Origin: Nitrososphaeraceae archaeon
GTDB taxonomy: Archaea > Thermoproteota > Nitrososphaeria > Nitrososphaerales > Nitrosopumilaceae
DNA: 6,963 nt
NCBI GenBank assembly: GCA_025922755.1
Contig: JAICHE010000059.1
Span: 1-6,963 of the forward strand
Direction: 5' to 3'
Part shown: piece after piece, positions 5,284 to 6,963 of the stretch
Numbering within the stretch: the first letter of the stretch is position 1
Layout: each line of letters begins with the position of its first letter
Made by a program: the position numbers and the translations under genes
Notes under the pieces: generated by a model
The model's database searches: none
What the model saw: only the letters and a program-made list of their open reading frames with translations
What the model was told of the DNA's origin: nothing

Positions 5284-6575
5284 TTTTGAATAATTTCCGA
5301 TTCTAGTTTTTTGTGAAAGTTGGATTCTTCCATTACTTGCCTTACACTTTTTTCAAAAATATCCAACCCTTGAGACAATTCATTTTCTGTAATAATCAAA
5401 GCTGGAAGGAACTTTATTACTTGATCATCAGAGCCACAAGTTTCTACAATTAGGCCATTTTCAAAACACTTGTCACGAATAGATTCAGCCAAATCTGGAA
5501 GAATACAGTCAATTCCATAGATCAACCCCTTTCCTCTAACCTCGATTTCTGAAGAAAGATATTTGGTCGTAATTTCATTTAGTCGTTCTTTGAGTAGATT
5601 TGACTTTAGAGTAATTCCTGCCTCTAGCTCCTGTGTAGTCCAGAAAGTGTCAATAGTGGTTTTTGCACTGACAAAGGCAAGATTATTGCCTCTAAAGGTG
5701 CCATTGTGTTCACCAGGCTCCCAAATATCTAGTCGGGGTTTTATGAGTAAAAAGGAAAAGGGCAAACCAAATCCGCTTACTGATTTGGACATAATCACCA
5801 TATCAGGCTCTATTCCAGAATTTTCAAAACTAAAGAAAGTTCCAGTCCTCCCACAACCTACCTGAATATCGTCCACTATCATTAAGATTCCAAATTCATG
5901 ACATAATTCTTGTAACGATTTTAGCCATTTTGAGCTTGCAATATTGATTCCCCCTTCTCCTTGAATAGTTTCCAAGATTACTGCTGCAGGAAGATCAATA
6001 CCACTGCTGTTATCTTCTAAAACACGTCTAAGATAATCAATTGTGTTGGTTTTATTTCCCATGTAGCCATCATAAGGCATAAAGTTTACATCATGAAGAG
6101 AAGTTCCAGATCCTCCCCTATGATGAGAATTTCCAGTTGCAGCAAGTGATCCTAATGAAACTCCATGAAAACCATTTGTGAAAGAGATAATTTTTGAACG
6201 GCCAGTAACCTTTCTTGCAAGCTTTAATGCAGCCTCAACAGCATTTGTACCGGTTGGTCCTGTAAATTGCACTTTGTATGTCAAATGTCTTGGAGACAAA
6301 ATGTGTTTTTGAAATGAATCTAAAAATTCTTCTTTAGATTTTGTGGCAAGATCCAAACTATGGACTATTCCATCTTCATTGAGATAATCCATGATTGCTT
6401 TTTTTAGGATTGGATTGTTGTGACCATAATTAATAGAGCCTGCTCCACATAGAAAGTCAAAATATTTTTTCCCATTTTCATCTATCAGGTTAATTCCTTT
6501 TGATTTTTCAAAAACCACTGGATAAGCCCGGCAATAAGATCTTACTGCCGACTCCATAGAATTAATTACTTTCAA
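5280..6575 (-). CDS. ectB: Diaminobutyrate-2-oxoglutarate transaminase EctB
   Basis: This 431-residue class III PLP aminotransferase transfers the amino group of glutamate to L-aspartate-beta-semialdehyde to give L-2,4-diaminobutyrate, the first committed step to ectoine. Visible features are GPTGTNAVEAALKLAR (106-121, phosphate-binding region), FHGVSLGSLAATGN (136-149), ETIQGEGG (202-209), the Asp235 motif VDDIQVGCGRTG (234-245) and the PLP Schiff-base lysine Lys264 in IMSKSVSGFGLPFSF. The N-terminus with ESAVRSYCRAYPVVFEKSKG is diagnostic for EctB over other diaminobutyrate transaminases. The start is TTG at 6575, overlapping the ectA stop as TTGA. It is preferred over ATG at 6557 because GGAGGT sits 6 nt upstream and because family N-termini align with it. 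ectB overlaps ectC by 4 nt (ATGA). Confidence 0.97.
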   Translation of the reverse strand: MKVINSMESAVRSYCRAYPVVFEKSKGINLIDENGKKYFDFLCGAGSINYGHNNPILKKAIMDYLNEDGIVHSLDLATKSKEEFLDSFQKHILSPRHLTYKVQFTGPTGTNAVEAALKLARKVTGRSKIISFTNGFHGVSLGSLAATGNSHHRGGSGTSLHDVNFMPYDGYMGNKTNTIDYLRRVLEDNSSGIDLPAAVILETIQGEGGINIASSKWLKSLQELCHEFGILMIVDDIQVGCGRTGTFFSFENSGIEPDMVIMSKSVSGFGLPFSFLLIKPRLDIWEPGEHNGTFRGNNLAFVSAKTTIDTFWTTQELEAGITLKSNLLKERLNEITTKYLSSEIEVRGKGLIYGIDCILPDLAESIRDKCFENGLIVETCGSDDQVIKFLPALIITENELSQGLDIFEKSVRQVMEESNFHKKLESEIIQK

Positions 6576-6963
6576 ACTGTTACCTCCATAAATTTACGAG
6601 AGATAGGACCTATTCTTATGAGATCTTCTGGTTCATGCTCTTTCCCTAAATCATCAGTTGAAAATAAAGGAGTCAATGAGAATTTGGTTTTAAGATCATC
6701 TGCAAGATTTTCTAAAAACCTTAGGGATGCTTTATTGGAAGATGTAACTGTAGCCTCTACGTATTTTATTTCACATCCTGCCTGATCAAGGGCATGAGAC
6801 ACCAAATTCTGAGCGATCCCTTTATTCCTGTATTCGGAATCAACTGCAGCTTGCCAAACAAATAGTGTTTGAGGGTATTTTGGAGGTATAAACCCAGTCA
6901 TAAAACCAATTACTTTGGAATTCATCTCGGCTACCACACAAGTATCTGAGAAATGATGGCATA
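6572..6963 (-). CDS. ectA: Diaminobutyrate acetyltransferase EctA, N-terminus cut by window edge
   Basis: This GNAT-fold acetyltransferase moves acetyl from acetyl-CoA to the gamma-amino group of L-2,4-diaminobutyrate. About 130 codons are visible, in frame to the right edge (last complete codon 6961-6959). The upstream part of this frame reads CHHFSDTCVVAEMNSKVIGF and matches the family, so the GTG at 6937 is not the start; roughly 35-50 residues, the promoter and the true start lie outside. Seen are FVWQAAVDSEYRNKGIA, containing the acetyl-CoA motif A (R-x-x-G-x-A), and the EctA-typical EATVTSSNKASLRFLENLA near the C-terminus. It is the first gene of the visible operon and its stop overlaps the ectB start. 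Confidence 0.95.
   Translation of the reverse strand, partial: CHHFSDTCVVAEMNSKVIGFMTGFIPPKYPQTLFVWQAAVDSEYRNKGIAQNLVSHALDQAGCEIKYVEATVTSSNKASLRFLENLADDLKTKFSLTPLFSTDDLGKEHEPEDLIRIGPISRKFMEVTV
6582..6587 (-). promoter_or_regulatory. Strong ribosome binding site deciding the ectB TTG start
   Basis: GGAGGT on the minus strand, 6 nt before the TTG at 6575-6573 and inside the end of ectA, is a full-strength Shine-Dalgarno. It justifies a TTG start over the downstream ATG, and it contrasts with the first genes of other units in the window, which have none. Confidence 0.8.

Noticed and set aside
5563..5865. Plus-strand 100-codon frame opposite ectB
   Set aside because: Shadow of a well-conserved aminotransferase gene.
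6572..6937. EctA as a complete 121-aa protein starting at GTG 6937
   Set aside because: The frame continues upstream with conserved EctA sequence (HHFSDTCVVAE) to the window edge, so the GTG is an internal Val codon.
1..6963. CRISPR arrays, insertion sequences, tRNA or rRNA genes
   Set aside because: I looked for regularly spaced repeats, transposase motifs, terminal inverted repeats and tRNA-like cloverleaf sequences by eye and found none; a tRNAscan or Infernal run would settle the RNA part.

Overview
The window looks like chromosomal DNA of a marine ammonia-oxidising archaeon of the Nitrosopumilus type (Nitrososphaeria, formerly Thaumarchaeota). The evidence is very AT-rich DNA, TATA-like boxes about 22-32 bp upstream of most start codons with no Shine-Dalgarno (leaderless or short-leader mRNAs), an archaeal FilR1-type regulator, a short histone-H1-like Lys/Ala-rich protein, and an ectABCD operon in archaeal sequence context. 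This placement is inferred from protein content; no rRNA or tRNA is present. Every confident gene is on the minus strand, so transcription runs from right to left.

Right half (3965-6963): the ectoine/hydroxyectoine operon in the order ectA (5' end cut by the window edge), ectB, ectC, ectD. EctB makes L-2,4-diaminobutyrate from aspartate semialdehyde, EctA acetylates it, EctC cyclises it to ectoine, and EctD hydroxylates ectoine to 5-hydroxyectoine. ectA/ectB overlap by 4 nt (TTGA) and ectB/ectC by 4 nt (ATGA); ectD follows ectC after 41 nt. Catalytic or metal ligands are visible in EctB, EctC and EctD, and the GNAT acetyl-CoA motif in EctA, so the pathway looks functional.

Middle (2684-3964): a 156-bp repeat-rich gap follows ectD. 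Then comes a 265-aa winged-helix regulator with a FilR1-type C-terminal domain, which is the best local candidate for an osmotic regulator of the ect operon. After it is a 61-aa protein of unknown function. The next gap carries two broken-looking reading frames: one on the plus strand that a single extra A would turn into a 43-codon gene, and one on the minus strand.

Left half (1-2450): an H1-like basic protein, a single-domain universal stress protein with an intact ATP-binding motif, a 61-residue protein with seven Cys and one His arranged as two possible zinc sites, a 335-bp AT-rich gap, and the first ~299 codons of a DUF389/TIGR00341 membrane protein that starts at TTG and runs off the left edge. 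These genes appear to be separate transcription units, each with its own TATA-like element. The theme of the window is stress and osmotic adaptation.

I do not see a wholly new system. The most useful leads are the linked regulator and its repeat-rich upstream region, the frameshifted mini-gene, and the two-site zinc mini-protein.
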